The translations under genes and the position numbers were made by a program. A stretch of DNA of 64,000 nucleotides from Phlyctochytrium arcticum (lineage: Eukaryota > Chytridiomycota > Chytridiomycetes > Chytridiales > Chytridiaceae): positions 310,001 through 374,000 of the forward strand of contig JAHLKI010000015.1 of the NCBI GenBank assembly GCA_025602905.1, read 5' to 3'. The notes under the pieces are model-generated. The model made no database searches. It worked only from the letters and a program-made list of their open reading frames with translations, and was not told the DNA's origin. Each line of letters begins with the position of its first letter. The first letter of the stretch is position 1. This document shows positions 11,665 through 24,379 of this stretch, piece after piece.

Positions 11665-14115
11665 TCAGCATCCTACATCCTGACGCTGTGACTCTGTCAA
11701 AGGTATACCTTGTGCTGCAACGCCTACTCGCCGGTGCGCACGTTTCCCCCAATATGACAGGTTATCACCATCAAGATTAACAGGCCTATGCGCAGGTGTT
11801 TTCATGGGACTGGAACAAGTACTGGTAGGCTCCGATGTTGGTGTCGATGAATCCTTTGTGGCAAGTGAACTGATGGTCAGGGTCTGCCACTTTTGTTTCG
11901 CGCCCTCAACGGCGGCTTTGATGCGCAGCCACGGTTTGAAGCTCCGGCGGCCTCTTCTGTCCGCATCGGCAAGTTCGTTCGCTTCGTCGCCAATCAGCGT
12001 CGTTGTAGACGCATCCCGCATGGCAACTGCCGACTTTCTTCCCTCTACAATGTTACGCAAACAGTCAATCTCGGCCTGTAACGTCAAGATTCGTAAAGAA
12101 TGTGAGTCGACATTGACCCGCGCCTGTAATGCTACTTTCTTTGCGCGCTCGGCAAATCGGAGAGTGCTAAGTGATTCCTCGTAATTGGTCGCTGAGGGTG
12201 TCAGGCAGGCCAACATGACTGTAAGCGCATTTCCACCAAGACTGTCAGAGAGGAGCCATGTGAGTTTGCTGTCGCGGTATGAGACATGATCCGAGGATGT
12301 CGAGGAAGAGGAAGGGGTGGAGGAGCGCGATGAAAGTGCGGAAATGACATTTCCGAGAGCGAGAAGAGATTGATTGATGCTTCCACCTTCACGAAGGCGT
12401 ACACCTGTTGCACCCGTTGCCGTGGCACGCTCAGAACCTGGTTCCCGAAGAACGTGATTAATTTGATAGGACAACCAGATGCTGCAGAAAGGAACAACGT
12501 ACCGGCCAAGTCCACCAGATGTATCTTACTCCTTTTGCGGGATTCAATCCCATCACCCTCCAAGACGCCTTTCCGTCGCTTCACTTGCTCAATAGTCAGC
12601 GTCAACACCGCGTGCGACCGCGATGATACATCATTCATATTCGTTTCGCCCACTGCATAGTACGGGATTGGTGATTGATGCTTGATAATATGCCATACTT
12701 GTCTTACCTGTTCGGCGTCTTGACCCAGTGTGTACCACCCGAATGTAATCATCCAGACCGACCACTTCGCGCTCGGTGAGACCTTGCACGTACAGCTCTC
12801 GTCCCGAAAGAGAGTCAGGGTCCATCCTTATTCGCAAATCCGCTATTGAACACATTCAAAGTTCAGTGACTTTTATCCACGCTTCCCGTCATAAACATAA
12901 ATCAACGTTACCAGGTCCTTCATCCATGTCGCACAATAGATCCGATAGAGTCTCCTGGTAAATTTCAAGATAACTCGCTTTGACGATGAATTGTGTGGTA
13001 ACATCCGGGTCGCTTTCTCCGCTTTCCCCCTCTCCCTCCCTACCTCCATCTCGCTTCAAAGAGTCATTTTTGCTAGTACCGCGCTCCATCCCTTGTTCGT
13101 GCGCCTGAACGGCCTCGATGTGGGAAACTACATCGGCTGCAACCCGAAGTATGATTCCTCGCTCAGAAGGTTCAATGGGTGGTCCATGAAACGCAGTCGG
13201 CTTATGGCCTTCCATTGTATATGTCTTCCCAGAGGCTGTTTGTCCCTACAATTTGCCATTAGAAACAAAGCAAATGCGTAGTTGAAGCACAAGACATACA
13301 TAGGCCAGCACACACCCATTGTACCCCGCCAAGCACTGCCTGACCACTCCACGAACCATACGCTCATATACTTCCTCAGTTCCCACATCTTGTCCAAACA
13401 CGGCATCAAAGGCAAAATTCTTGGTCCCCCGCCGCCCGCCTGATGGGTCAGTGATTTGTACCGAGTTGGGCGATTGCGGATGGAAGGCTACGCACTGTTG
13501 GGACGCCTTGGACTCGAGTGGTTTGAGCATGGATGCGCGACTGACTGGGCGACTGGGCATCCCACGCACCGGCGGAGTGGCCATTATACTGGACTTTCCT
13601 GGCTCGGGACTTTGCATGCCTGATCCTCTGCGGATGGTTGAAGTAGGATTCGGGAGGGGTGTGCGGTTTCTACTGGGATGTCGAGACGGATGGGGTAATT
13701 GAGCAGGTTTGGAGGGAGGCGGGCGGACACGAACGGCGACTTGGATTCGTTGGGAAGTGGGTGGCAGCGGAGGTGTGATTTGTGAGGTGCGCTGTCGAGA
13801 CTGGGTCTGAAGATTCAATTCGATCTGGGGTTTTCCAATTGCAGGCTCGTTTGGGAGTGCAGGCAAGGCCCCGCGTGGCCTACGAAGGTGCGAATCCACA
13901 TCCCGGGTGAAATCTACTCCGTGGGGTTCGGCTGCTACCGCAGTTGCTTCTTCCCTCCCGTCGTCTTCTGATTGGGGACGCGCTCGATCAACAAGCGTCC
14001 ACTCTCCGTTGCCCACATCAAACTTTGGTGATGTCCCACTGCCATATTGACCTGAAGGAGAACGTCCTGACCGAGATGTTCCACGGCGTATGTCGTCAAT
14101 GAAAGTGGAGAACAT
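11665..14115 (-). CDS. Kinesin-like motor protein, N-terminal motor
   Basis: Microtubule motor ATPase. Five exons (14115-13300, 13245-12912, 12842-12708, 12652-12503, 12437-11665) encode 735 residues. The start is the ATG at 14115 (MFSTFIDDIRRG); an upstream TTG-initiated frame was discarded. After a Ser/Pro/Arg-rich region come RIQVAVRVRPPPS, the P-loop AYGQTASGKTYTMEG (split by intron 1), switch I TNMNDVSSRSHAVLTLT, switch II IHLVDLAGSERA (split by intron 4), and GGSINQSLLALGNVISAL. The motor then has HVSYRDSKLTWLLSDSLGG and STLRFAERAKKV. A Ser-rich insertion sits between NVISAL and the RDSKLT motif, and a long acidic insertion (GGREGEGESGESDP) occurs inside the motor. The tail is short (about 140 residues) with no clear long coiled coil. 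The subfamily cannot be assigned by eye. All nucleotide motifs are intact. Confidence 0.92.
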
Positions 14116-14461
14116 TTTCGAAGGGTCTATTAGAAAGCTTTGCTTCTGAGCTCTGGAAGCTCCTGAACTCAGTGAATTTGGCCTCAAAGGCAGACGATCA
14201 AACTCCGCTCATTTGTCCCAAAAAGATTACATTACATTTCCCAACTGACTCTCAGAACTGACTGAACTGAGAGCCAGAGCAGACGGTGCGTAGCTATATC
14301 CTTGGGTTTATCCCAGGGGTTTTACTCAAAACGATTAAAAGAATAATGTGCAAAAAATTGGGAGCGTCTGTCTGCTTCATGTATTGAGCAGCAAAATTGA
14401 GGTATTAACAAAAATTGGGGAAGTTGTCATTCTGTATGGGCCGGTATATAGGTCAAAACTG
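14116..14461. other. Intergenic between kinesin and J/U-box gene
   Basis: Short promoter region of the kinesin gene and 3' flank of the next gene; nothing else seen. Confidence 0.4.
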
Positions 14462-17400
14462 TTACTGCCAAATTGATGCTCCACCCGGGACATCTCCTGT
14501 CCAGCCGCTCACTCCCATAGTCGCACGAAGGGCATGCAAAGCAGCCGACGCGGAGGCGGTTCCCGTTGGCAGGGTTTGGGGAAGGAGCGACGCTGGCTTT
14601 GTTCTCAACGAAGTGTGATGGTTTAAGGACGTGGGGGCTGCTGTGACTGAGGGCGTTGTACTTGAAGCCAACGATACTGAGGATGCGGACGGCATTGACA
14701 ATGGAAACGAGCCACGCGTCGGGCCAGCCGACGGGGCTGGCGCAGCGGGTATAAAGTCAAGCGGTACGTCCCTTTGCAGACCTTGCCCTGTTTTCCCAAG
14801 TGAATACGGTAGGTTTGCTTCGCCTTCTTCCCACAAATCCCGTGTACCATCCAAAGCGCCCAAGGGCGGTCGCCGTCCCATGCTCCGGGTATTGGCCATC
14901 CATCCTTCGATCAACTGTTTGAGTTGTAGTTGCGGGGTATTAAGGCATCGATGCCAGGCTTCGACAGGAAAGTAAGCATGCGTTACGGGCGATCGCCAAG
15001 TATGATCGGTTATAAGACGAGCTCGGAGCTCGGCGTGGTCATACATAAAGCCTGCGATACGAGTTAGAAATTTGCAAAGCATGCCCCACCATTGTAAACA
15101 CCTACCATCGGGGCCGTGTACGGGCAAATGCATCACCCGACCACTTAGCGCACACAAAAACTCTGCGGGTATATCGCTTGGTAAAGGAAGCCGCGGGCCA
15201 AGAAGTGGGCCATTCGTCGGATTGGTCATGCCGCCTGCAGATAAACTCATCCCGGGAGGCACATCCAACGGCAGGGCATTCCTACCGCCAGAAAAGTGGG
15301 ATGCGGGAAATTGCGATTGTTGCGGTGGGTGACTTGTTGGGATTCGAGTGCGTGACTGGAGAGTTTGTTGCTGATGTGCTGGGTTCAGATCGGGAAATCC
15401 TATAGGTCCCAAATCTGAACGCGGGTATGGCACATATTGCCCATTAAGATCTCGCTCATATGAGGTCCGCCGTGCCACGCTGGTTCCTAAAGGCTCGAAA
15501 GCTGCCTTTCCTTGTGTGTTGACAAACGCAAAAGGATCAAAAGGGTCGTTTGTGCTTCCTACAACAGGAGCACTAGAGGGGCCGCGGAGGGGTGCCCAGC
15601 CCACACTCACACCATTGCCAACCCGAGCGCTTGTCGCAAAATCGTTCTCAGACCAAGGCCCACCTGGAGATTGGCCACGAAGCGTTGCATCCATGTCTAA
15701 ATTGGGTGCGCTCAAAAGAGACACAGATGGCGATTGCTCCATTAACATCTGAGAAGTTCCAGACTGTCCAAAAGCTTGCTCTCCTTGGGTAGCGACACCG
15801 GGGGGCGTTGCAGAGAGAGTATGGGTTGCCGTCTGATTGTAAGTGAGAAGCTGGGGTATATGTAATTTGGACGGCAAAAGATGTGCTGTAGAAATATTCT
15901 CATTCTGTCCCGATTTTCGCTGATTTGCCAAGGACTGTGAATCCATCGCCTCAGGACGGTCCCCTGGGATGGTCGATTGTTGCGGTTGTTGTTGTTGTCG
16001 GCGATTCATTTTCAGCGATGTGCTATTCTCCCACGCGATTTTATGAATGGACGCCAATGCGCGCCTGAGGTGTCCAATTCGATCCATTCCAAACGTGTTA
16101 ACCAAATCATCTTCGGCCAAAGTTGGAAGATCTTCCACCGCAACTCCCTCTTTCTCAAACGCGTCCGCATACATGACCAAATTCAAACTCTGGAGCCAAT
16201 CGTTGACGCTCGAGCCAGGAATATACGCTGGAACACCCGTCATTGCCATACGGGATTTGGCGTCCTCAATGAAATGCATGATGCGCTTGCGTGGCCCAAT
16301 TTTGGTTATGCCAAGCTGAACCAAGTCACTCTCTCGAAGGAGGGACAAATCATTCCAGGTAACATCATGGAAGACAAACTCCTGGAAGTACTGTTCCAGA
16401 CTCAGAGAGTGGAGAAACTCCAAAAGCTTGGGATCCATTCCTAAAGCGACTGATGACGATGTCTGCTGATTTGAGTGGATATGATTCTCTAGGGAGACGG
16501 CAGTTGGGACATGATGCCGTTGAAGCTCAATTTCACCAAATTGGACATGGCCAGCTGATAAGAGAGGATTCAACCCGTTCCCAATAGTAGCTCTTTTGGA
16601 ACTCTCGGACATTGCATCAGCAGTCCCAACAGCCATGCCTGTGTCTGTAATCCTTCGATTTTCGTCAGCAAAATGATCCGCCTCCGCTGCCGCGGCTGCA
16701 GCACCCGAAAAAACTTGCTTGGCACGGTTTCCGCTTACAGTTTTTGCAGCCGTTCGGCGCGTAGACCTCGGACTGCACGCACCGCCAGGCTGCATTGGTA
16801 CAGGTACAGACGATGTCTGAGGTTCGGAATTTTTCCGGCGCCGAACACCTCCGCGGGTGCCTCGTCGGCGCAATCTAGGAGAATTGTTGAAATCTGAACC
16901 CTCCCGGTCTGGATTTGTTGTCGAGTCTGACATCTCGTCCTCGGGAGCCTTTGTTGCAGCTGCAAGCACTCGGGCGGAATGCTCCTGTTCTCGAGGTGTG
17001 TAGGGAGGTGGTGGTTCGTCAATATGAGCGTCTGTAATCGGTGTGTCATTGGTCTGTGCGTTCGAACCGGTAGGCTCAGCATGATTCGCTGACTCGGTAC
17101 ACTCTGCGGCAACAGCCACATGTGGAACACCGGCAGTATTCGTAGATTCTGAAGAATTGGCATTGTCGGTGGGAACAACATCTTCATCCGGTAATGTCTT
17201 TTTCTCCACAGCTACGCCTGCCGGCCGCAGACTCTGAGCGAGATGATCTCCCTGCGACCTCTCCCGGGCATGACGGTCAGCTTCTAATCTGGCTTGCATT
17301 GACTTTTCCCGGTCAGCTAAAAACGCCTCAATCTGCTGCCGTCGCTTCTCCAAAGCTTTCTGCGAGTCTTCAATCTCCTTTGGCAATATCCGGTGTGCAG

Positions 17401-19605
17401 CATCCACCTCCTTAAACCCGGCTTGGCCGCCCAAATAGTCCTTTTGTGCCAAGGCTGCGCGACAGATGGCCATAATCCGGTCATACACCTCGATGCCATT
17501 GACTGAAAGAACAGCATCTCCGGGATGGTTCGTGTCAGGGATACAAGAGGAGATTTGTAAAGCTGGACGGTTGCGGATGGTGGCTTGCACGGTTTGAACA
17601 ATTTGATTACGAATTGTCGGGGGTAAAATATAGCGGGTATCTGGCGGATACATGGCGGGAAGGGATAGCAAAAAATCCTCAAAATCAGATAGTGTTGTCG
17701 TTTCCTTTGTGGGGGTATGTGAGGACATGGAGCAGCTCTGCAGAGACTCGACACTTTCTTTATTCCGAAGACGGCGGTCGCCGGTATCCGTTTCTTCATG
17801 TTGCTCGTCCTCATCATCGGCTTCGCCATCGCCGTCGCCATCGCCGTCGCCATCGCCATCGCCATCGCCAATGGGATGACTGTCATCATGCTCACTTTCG
17901 CTGTTATTCGACACAGGCTGCTGTTTTTGTATTCGCCCATCTCCGCCCTCTTGCAGTACGGCCTTTACAAACTCATTCAATTTACTCCGCCACAAGTGCT
18001 GTTCCTCATTCTTGGCCACTCGTGCTTCCATTTCCAAAACAACATCAGCAGTCTCATCAACGACCTCGTCCAGTTTGGTTCGGCGGGCTTGCTCCAGGAG
18101 TGTCCGAAGCTTCGACAGCTTCTCTGTGGTAGGAATATTGCCGGTCTGATTGAGGACCATGGATATCTGCGCGCGCAATCGTCGCGCTAGTTTGCCCCGC
18201 CGCTCTTCTTTGGACCGTTCGATTTCTTCCCGACGCAACTGTCGGATGGCTTGAATGTCTTCAATATAGTGGTCGAATGGCGTCGACCATTCGCCCAGAC
18301 CGAGGTTATTTTCTGCCCGAACACGAAAGGAATAATGTCCGGGGGGAAGAACATCCGTCCACCACTCTGTGCTCCATCCTGCATACATCCTGCCCCAATC
18401 ATTGGAATCTGGACTCCGCTGTTTTACTTGAAGCTCATACCGCGAAATTTGAAGCTCCTCAGCAGATGCGCATGACCAATTTAGCATGAGACGGGAATGG
18501 CCTCTTTTGGCGTCCGTCAAAATGCAGTCGGTTACCCGCGGCATTGTGCATTGGTGTGGAAAACCACCCGTAAGTCGACGATGCTCATTTGGATTTACCG
18601 TGCGGGTTGCTTGTATACTGGCATTATCCCGCTTAATCACTGGCCGGTGACCTTCTTGGTCTCCATCTTTCGACGGCTTTGGTAGGGTGGCAAGGAATGC
18701 ATTGTGGTCCATCATCTGAATATAGCGCCGACGAAGTTCAGGATCGGAAAGCACCTGATGAGCCGTCTGCAATTCACGGAAACGTTGATAGTCTTCCTCT
18801 GTTGGTACTCTTGGAAGCTTATCAGGATGCATCCGGATGGCAAGAACCTTGTAGCGCTTTCGAACGGAATCCATTAGCTGCTGATGTCCTTTATCTGCCA
18901 TGGTATCAAGCTCTTTGGAGCGAGCTTCCAAACTGGCCAGCTTTTCTCTGGCGTCAGCGACCTCTCGGAACGCCAGCCCGCATAGCAGCTGAAACGTGGT
19001 CTCGTTCCGCATGGGAGCAGTGTTAAAATGCCGTCCATTATCCACCACCAGCGTGCCCTCATTCTTAATGGTGTCGACCATGCGGCAAATTTCCTGAGTG
19101 AGGCAAAAGAATGAATATCTGCAATTCCTCCCGCCTTTGACGATCCTCTGCTTACCTTTGATCCAGAGACTGACGCAAGAGATGCTTGGGCCTCCATGAA
19201 CGTAAGTACGTTGGTACTGGTGACAGTCAATCCTCCTGATATAGGGAAGCCACGCTTCCTTGCCGCCCGCTCAACATTCTTCTTCTCCTTTTTTAAAGCC
19301 TGCCTCGTTTTATCATCTAATTTCTTTTCATCTCTTTTCCGCTCTTGAGCAAATTCTTTGCGGGCTTGCTCCACTTTGCCCAGTGCCTCCTCGGCATCCG
19401 TTGTGATCTCGCGGCATTTCACAATCTCCTCGGCCAGAGCGATCTGCTCGGTAAAAACAGACACGAGAGCCCGCGCATGTTCGTCGTGCTCCAGATTCAA
19501 GACTTGAAAGAAATGGGGTAATGGTGCGTTGGATTGTGAGCCGATTGGTGAAGTCAATGTGGATGGTTGGCTCACTTCCTTGTTCGGTGAAGGTCGGTCG
19601 TCCAT
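14462..19605 (-). CDS. J-domain / FN3 / tandem SAM / U-box protein
   Basis: Three exons (19605-19156, 19093-15106, 15051-14462) encode 1,675 residues. In order: a charged coiled-coil region (about 75-130); a J domain (about 224-276) with the HPDK loop in RMHPDKLPRVPTEED; a fibronectin-III-like fold (about 334-424, LMLNWSCASAEELQISRYEL then YSFRVRAENNLGLGEWSTP); a long acidic segment with a Gly-Asp repeat; two SAM domains (about 1035-1098, LEFLHSLSLEQYFQEFVF; about 1110-1172, VNDWLQSLNLVMYADAFEKE); then a U-box-like domain (about 1454-1530, DIPAEFLCALSGRVMHLP, GFMYDHAELRARLI, WRSPVTHAYF, QLKQLIEGWM). J domains recruit Hsp70; U-boxes bind E2 enzymes; SAM domains oligomerise. Inference: a scaffold linking Hsp70 clients to ubiquitination. 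The 54-nt intron in the U-box is in frame without a stop, so retention would insert 18 residues. I know of no described protein with this order. Confidence 0.85.
17826..17872. repeat. Hexanucleotide repeat coding for Gly-Asp
   Basis: Tandem GCCATC/GCCGTC units on the plus strand encode alternating Gly and Asp on the minus strand, inside the acidic linker of the J/U-box protein. Likely length-variable between strains. Confidence 0.85.
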
Positions 19606-20921
19606 GACAATCTGAAAATGGCAAAATATCAGTCTACATAATGCATATCAAGAAATTTTTTGAAATTACCTTGTGGTATAATGAATAGCGGGGTATCACA
19701 CTCAAAAAACGCTATTTTGTGAAATCCACGGATGACCGCCCGTCCCGGTGTATATCTCACTCGAGACACACAATTCGAAATCAAAGTTGTCGTTTCCCCG
19801 TAATTTGCAGTAGGGTTTCTTGTTCAGTCAACCGTTCCAAAATAACTAATGCGGGGAAGTTTCTAATCCGCAGCAAAAATGGGTATGTGCAAATCCAAAA
19901 GCAAACAAAAAAAGAGGCCCCAATCTAGTAATATCTTGCAGATGACGCTGAATGGCCTTTTCGGAATCTCAAGCTCCTTTGTTTTGCGTTGCAAGCTGGT
20001 AGAGTTGCTGGGTCGTGGCTAATAGCACTTCTCGGCACAATTAGGGACGTGTTGGCTCCAAGATTTCAGCGCAATAGAAAGCGCTACAAAAGTCAGAACT
20101 TGTCCAAGTCACAAGAAGAGGCTCACGATATCCACTGCTTTCCCGTATATATATCGAACCCCCCCTTGCCCAAGCTTCCAACTCCCGAAAATCGTTTGCA
20201 AGGTTTGGTGACAAAGTCGGTCCCAAATTCAAACTTCGGACTGCGTAGATACCGCAACTAGCCGCACCAGCCGCAAGTAAAAAATGTCAGGCCAGCTAAT
20301 AGGGAGACGTGGGTCCCAGGATATCGTAAGGGGAATACTTGTTCAATCGTCCAGATCCAGCGGTTAGTTGCGAGTGATTTTGCTGGGTTTGTGTCTTGCA
20401 TTCGGAAAGTGTGAGATCGCTGATTACGTGTCACGTGAGACGGAAACGCGATCGCTGAAATGATAAAATCCCATTCCCACACACGCGTAAACGCTTCTCC
20501 TGCAAAGGCTTGGTATGTATTGAGATCCGGGCATACTTGTAAACTTTTGTATTATTGTGAGAGAAGGTCACCGGTATCTGTTATTCAGAGCATATGATTC
20601 GACGTGAGACGAAAAACACGCTCTCCCGCTACGCGTAATAACGCTTCTCTCGCGACGACTTGGCAATACATGTGGCCCATAGCACATGACTCGACGTACA
20701 CAATACCGGACAATACCCTCATGCTGTTATGGATACAGTATATTAGAGAAAGATATACGCACGTCGGGGGTTCATTTTGTTATCTATCTTCATGTATTAA
20801 AAAGAAACTAAATGTATGGAGTACATGAATATATGTACGGTCTTTCCCTTTCCGGCCCCGCGCGCGCGGTGCTGACCCAAATTCACCGGCTTGCTGAATG
20901 TTTTCCCACAACGGTATGCTC
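19606..20921. other. Long intergenic region with two related promoter-like segments
   Basis: Separates the divergently placed 5' end of the J/U-box gene from the 3' end of the Ca2+-ATPase gene. Two diverged segments, about 20425-20520 and 20595-20690, share the order GTGAGACG, ACGCGTAA, ACGCTTCTC, then CTTGG. No supported open frame and no tRNA seen. Confidence 0.4.
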
Positions 20922-23900
20922 TCAGGATCCAGTTCCACCCAAACTACGATTTGATCGGGTGGTAGGTCCACCTTTGGTCGGGAGGCCACCAACATCCTTT
21001 CTAAACCTGATCCAGTTATCCATAAACCGCTCATCGGGTCCTTCGGCTTTGAAATCATCTTTGCGGACCTCGCCCAGTGCTCCCATGAGCGCGACGGCCG
21101 AGCGGACCGTTTGCCATCGTCGGCCAGAATGGTGCATGCGGCGGTAGGGTGCCCGGTCGTGGACTGAGGTGACGGAGGCGTGGACCCCACTGTGGGTCAG
21201 ACCGGCACCCCCTCCACTCCCGATACTGCTCGAGTTGGATGTGCGCGCGTTCGTCAGGCGACGGGCACTCATCGTATCCTCAATATTGTCGTTGGAAGTA
21301 ATACTCGTCCGGTCGATTTGCACGGTGACATGATCATTCGCGACCTTGTTGGAATGGGCTTGGGAGATGCGGGTCGCCATGAAATGCGACTTGAAGGACC
21401 ACATCCCAAGCTGGCGGTTCCGGTATAGGTTACAGAGGGCCCGTCCGATAAACACAAACGGGAAATTAATCAATCCCAGAATGATGCAAATGATCCATTC
21501 GCGGAGATCCAGAGGACATGTGCGGACAAAATCGCCGCCGAAAATAATGACGAGGACTTGGACCCCCAGAATGATGAGGACGATGGTGATAAAGAGCTTG
21601 TTGCGGAAAAAGTGTTTAAAGTAGTTGAGCTCGCCATTTAATTGGCGCGCCATGATAATGTTGGACAGTTGCATGAGGATAAAGGTCAAGAAGACCATGG
21701 TGATGGCGCGGCGGGAGGGCTCGCCCACGACGTTGGCTGCGGAATGGAATGTCATGTCCACGGGAATCCAGTCATCGGCACCGCCCAAGAAGAGGATGAG
21801 CAAAACAGTGATTTGGTACAGAACTTGCATGCCGATATATTCTCGCATGGGGCGCGAGAGGAGAGACTCGGTCCGCGCGTGCGGGGGATGGTCCAAAATA
21901 TCATCTTCGGGTTCGTCCGAAGCCAAGGCTAGGGCACCCAGCGAGTCCATAATGAGATTGACCCAGAGAAGTTGGACAGTGGTCAACGGTGAAGTTCCAA
22001 CCGTCAACGAGCCGACAAAGGTCAGAATAATGGCTACAAGATTGACACCCAATTGAAACTGCAGGAATTTTCGGACACAGTTGAGGACATTTCGACCCCA
22101 TCGGATGGACTGAACCAGGGATACGAAATTGTCGTCCAGGAGAACGATATCGGACGCGTTCATGGCGATTTGGGTCCCACTGATTCCCATCGCAAAACCC
22201 ACATCGGCTTCCTTGAGCGCCGGCGCATCGTTGGTTCCATCTCCCGTGACGGCCACCACTTCGCCCATGCGTTTGAGTAAGTTGACGAGGGTATGCTTGT
22301 CGGCGGGGGAGGAGCGAGCGAGGACTTGGAGACGGGGGATAATGGCGATTTTTTCGTCTTCGGACATGGCCCGAAAGACGGGTCCTTCCAGTGCGATTCC
22401 GACGAAAACGACCAAGTCCCGTTCTCGACTTTTACCACATCTCGCCGAACATCGTCATAGGGCACCCCCAATTTACTCGCAAAAATGAGAAGCGCGCCTT
22501 CCGTCGCCGACCCCACAAAGACGGGCTGACTCCCCCGCTCCGAGACTTTGATGAAACAGTTGGAATTGACGCAAATGCCTTCGGTGAAAATATCTTTGAC
22601 GCCCGGTTCAAACGTCGAAGTCGAAAAGGCGTGGAATTGCTCTTCGCCCGACCCTTCACCGTAAAAGACGCGGTCGCCAACTAAAGCTTTGACGACCGTC
22701 ATCCGATTTTCAGTGAGTGTGCCCGTCTTGTCCGTACAAATACACGTCGCTTCACCCATCGTCTCCGACGCATCCAAATGCCTCACAAAACAATTATCCT
22801 TAATCATCTTGAACATACTAAACGCCAACGAAATCGTCACCGCCAAGGGTAGGCCTTCCGGCACCGCAACCACCACGACCGTAATTCCAATCACGAAATC
22901 TTCCGCAATAGCTTGGATCCGCGCCAACGTTTCCGAGTTTCCAGCGGCAATACACGAACTCCCCGATTTGGGCGGCTCGTCTTTTCCCCAGGCGATTGCC
23001 CAGCGGATCAATAAGCCCAGGAACGTTAGGATACCGGATGCCACACCGATTTTGCCAATCAAGATCGCGACTTGTTTGAGTTTGGCTTGGAGCACTGTTT
23101 CTTCGTTCTGGGCTTCGTTTAGGAGTTCTTGGATTTGTCCGCCACTGGATCGCGAGCCTACGCCTGTGACTAGCATGACTCCAGATCCTTCACTGACTTG
23201 ACACCCTGAAAACATGTAGGGGGCATGCGGGCCCTTCTTGACCGGGATTGATTCTCCCGTAAGGGGAGACTCGTCCACCACCAGCCGATTCCCACGGACA
23301 TAAATCCCATCAGCGGGGATCTCATCTCCCACCACCACATCCACCAAATCCCCAACCACCACATCCCACGACGAAATCTGGTCTTTCACGCCCCCCCGAA
23401 TCACTTTTGTCCGTTTATCAGACTGCAACAACAACAGTTTCTTGAATTTGCGGTCTTTGGACCAATCATTGCCGGCCGTGACGGATAACACAATCACAAC
23501 GGCCACCAAGATCGCCAGGCCTTCAATCCATCCATCTTTGGGACAAATCGCCGTGCCGAGGGAGAGGACGACGACAGCACCGATAATGAGCACTTTGATG
23601 ATGGGATCGTCCTTGATGGTCTCCCAGACAATTTCGAGAATGGTATCGGAGCGCGGTGGGGGAATCAAGTTTCGACCGAATTTGGAAATCCGTAATTCGG
23701 CTTCGACGGCCGTCATATCCTTCTTGGGTCCCCCGTCATTGTCACCCCCTTCATCCTCCATTTTTTGGTCCGGCGCAACCTTCTTCGTCTTCCGTTTCCG
23801 TGCCTTGGTAACATTCTTCTGAGTCTGCTGCGCGGGATCCGTAGGCGCAACTTTCCACATGGGCTGCAACCCCGTCTCCAAATTCACTTTCAGTAAATAG

Positions 23901-24379
23901 GCCACGCCCTCCACACCCCCAAACTCCTGTTCCAGAATCGTGCGTTGGGAGGGTGATGTCCGGTTATCAAAACTGCAGACCCGGGCTAACCCGTCCGTAT
24001 CAATTCCAAATTCGTCGGGTGCGAAATGGGGGTGGGCGGCTTGAATCGTGGTCAGGGCGCGCGATTCGGGAGTTGTCGTTGTGGTGGTAGGAGCAGTAGC
24101 GGTGGGTAAATCCTCATCGGAGGTGGCAGAGATGGTGCCGGCGAATAAACTGGTGCTGCCGCCTGAGCTCACTGCAGCAGCAGCACCCAGATGCGCGCCA
24201 CTGGACACTTCACTGTTTCCACCACCGGGTTTTGTTAATGCCGGAAGATGATGCGGTTGCTGCACTTGTTGCATCTGCGGTAGGCGTTGTTGTTGCCCTT
24301 CATCTCCGGCATCGGGGTAGACAACCGGCACGGATTCTATACTCCCATACTCGGCATTTGGGCTAGATCGCTCGGCCAT
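20922..24379 (-). pseudogene. Plasma-membrane-type Ca2+-ATPase (P2B) with internal deletion and frame break
   Basis: Relative of fungal PMC1/PMCA pumps that export Ca2+ from the cytosol. The ATG at 24379 (MAERSSPNAEYGS) opens a frame with an S/T-rich N-terminus, the first transmembrane pair, DEIPADGIYVRGNRLVVDES with LTGES, PEGLPLAVTISLAFSM, the phosphorylation loop CTDKTGTLTEN and TEGALLIFASKLGVPYDDV. Near 22440 the sequence jumps to another frame that resumes at VVFVGIALEGPVFRAMSEDE and continues through VTGDGTNDAPALKEADVG and the last transmembrane bundle to a stop at 20922. The segment normally between these, holding most of the nucleotide-binding domain (KGASE motif) and the hinge DPxR...TGDN, is missing (roughly 150-200 residues). 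No GT-AG intron repairs it. Either a disabled gene or an assembly error. The flanking parts look otherwise well conserved, which suggests a recent lesion or an artefact. Confidence 0.8.

Noticed and set aside
20780..21190. Alternative 3' end of the Ca2+-ATPase in another frame (LPPDQIVVWVELDPES)
   Set aside because: Plausible-looking, but no GT-AG intron of normal length connects it to the main frame; the stop at 20922 was kept.
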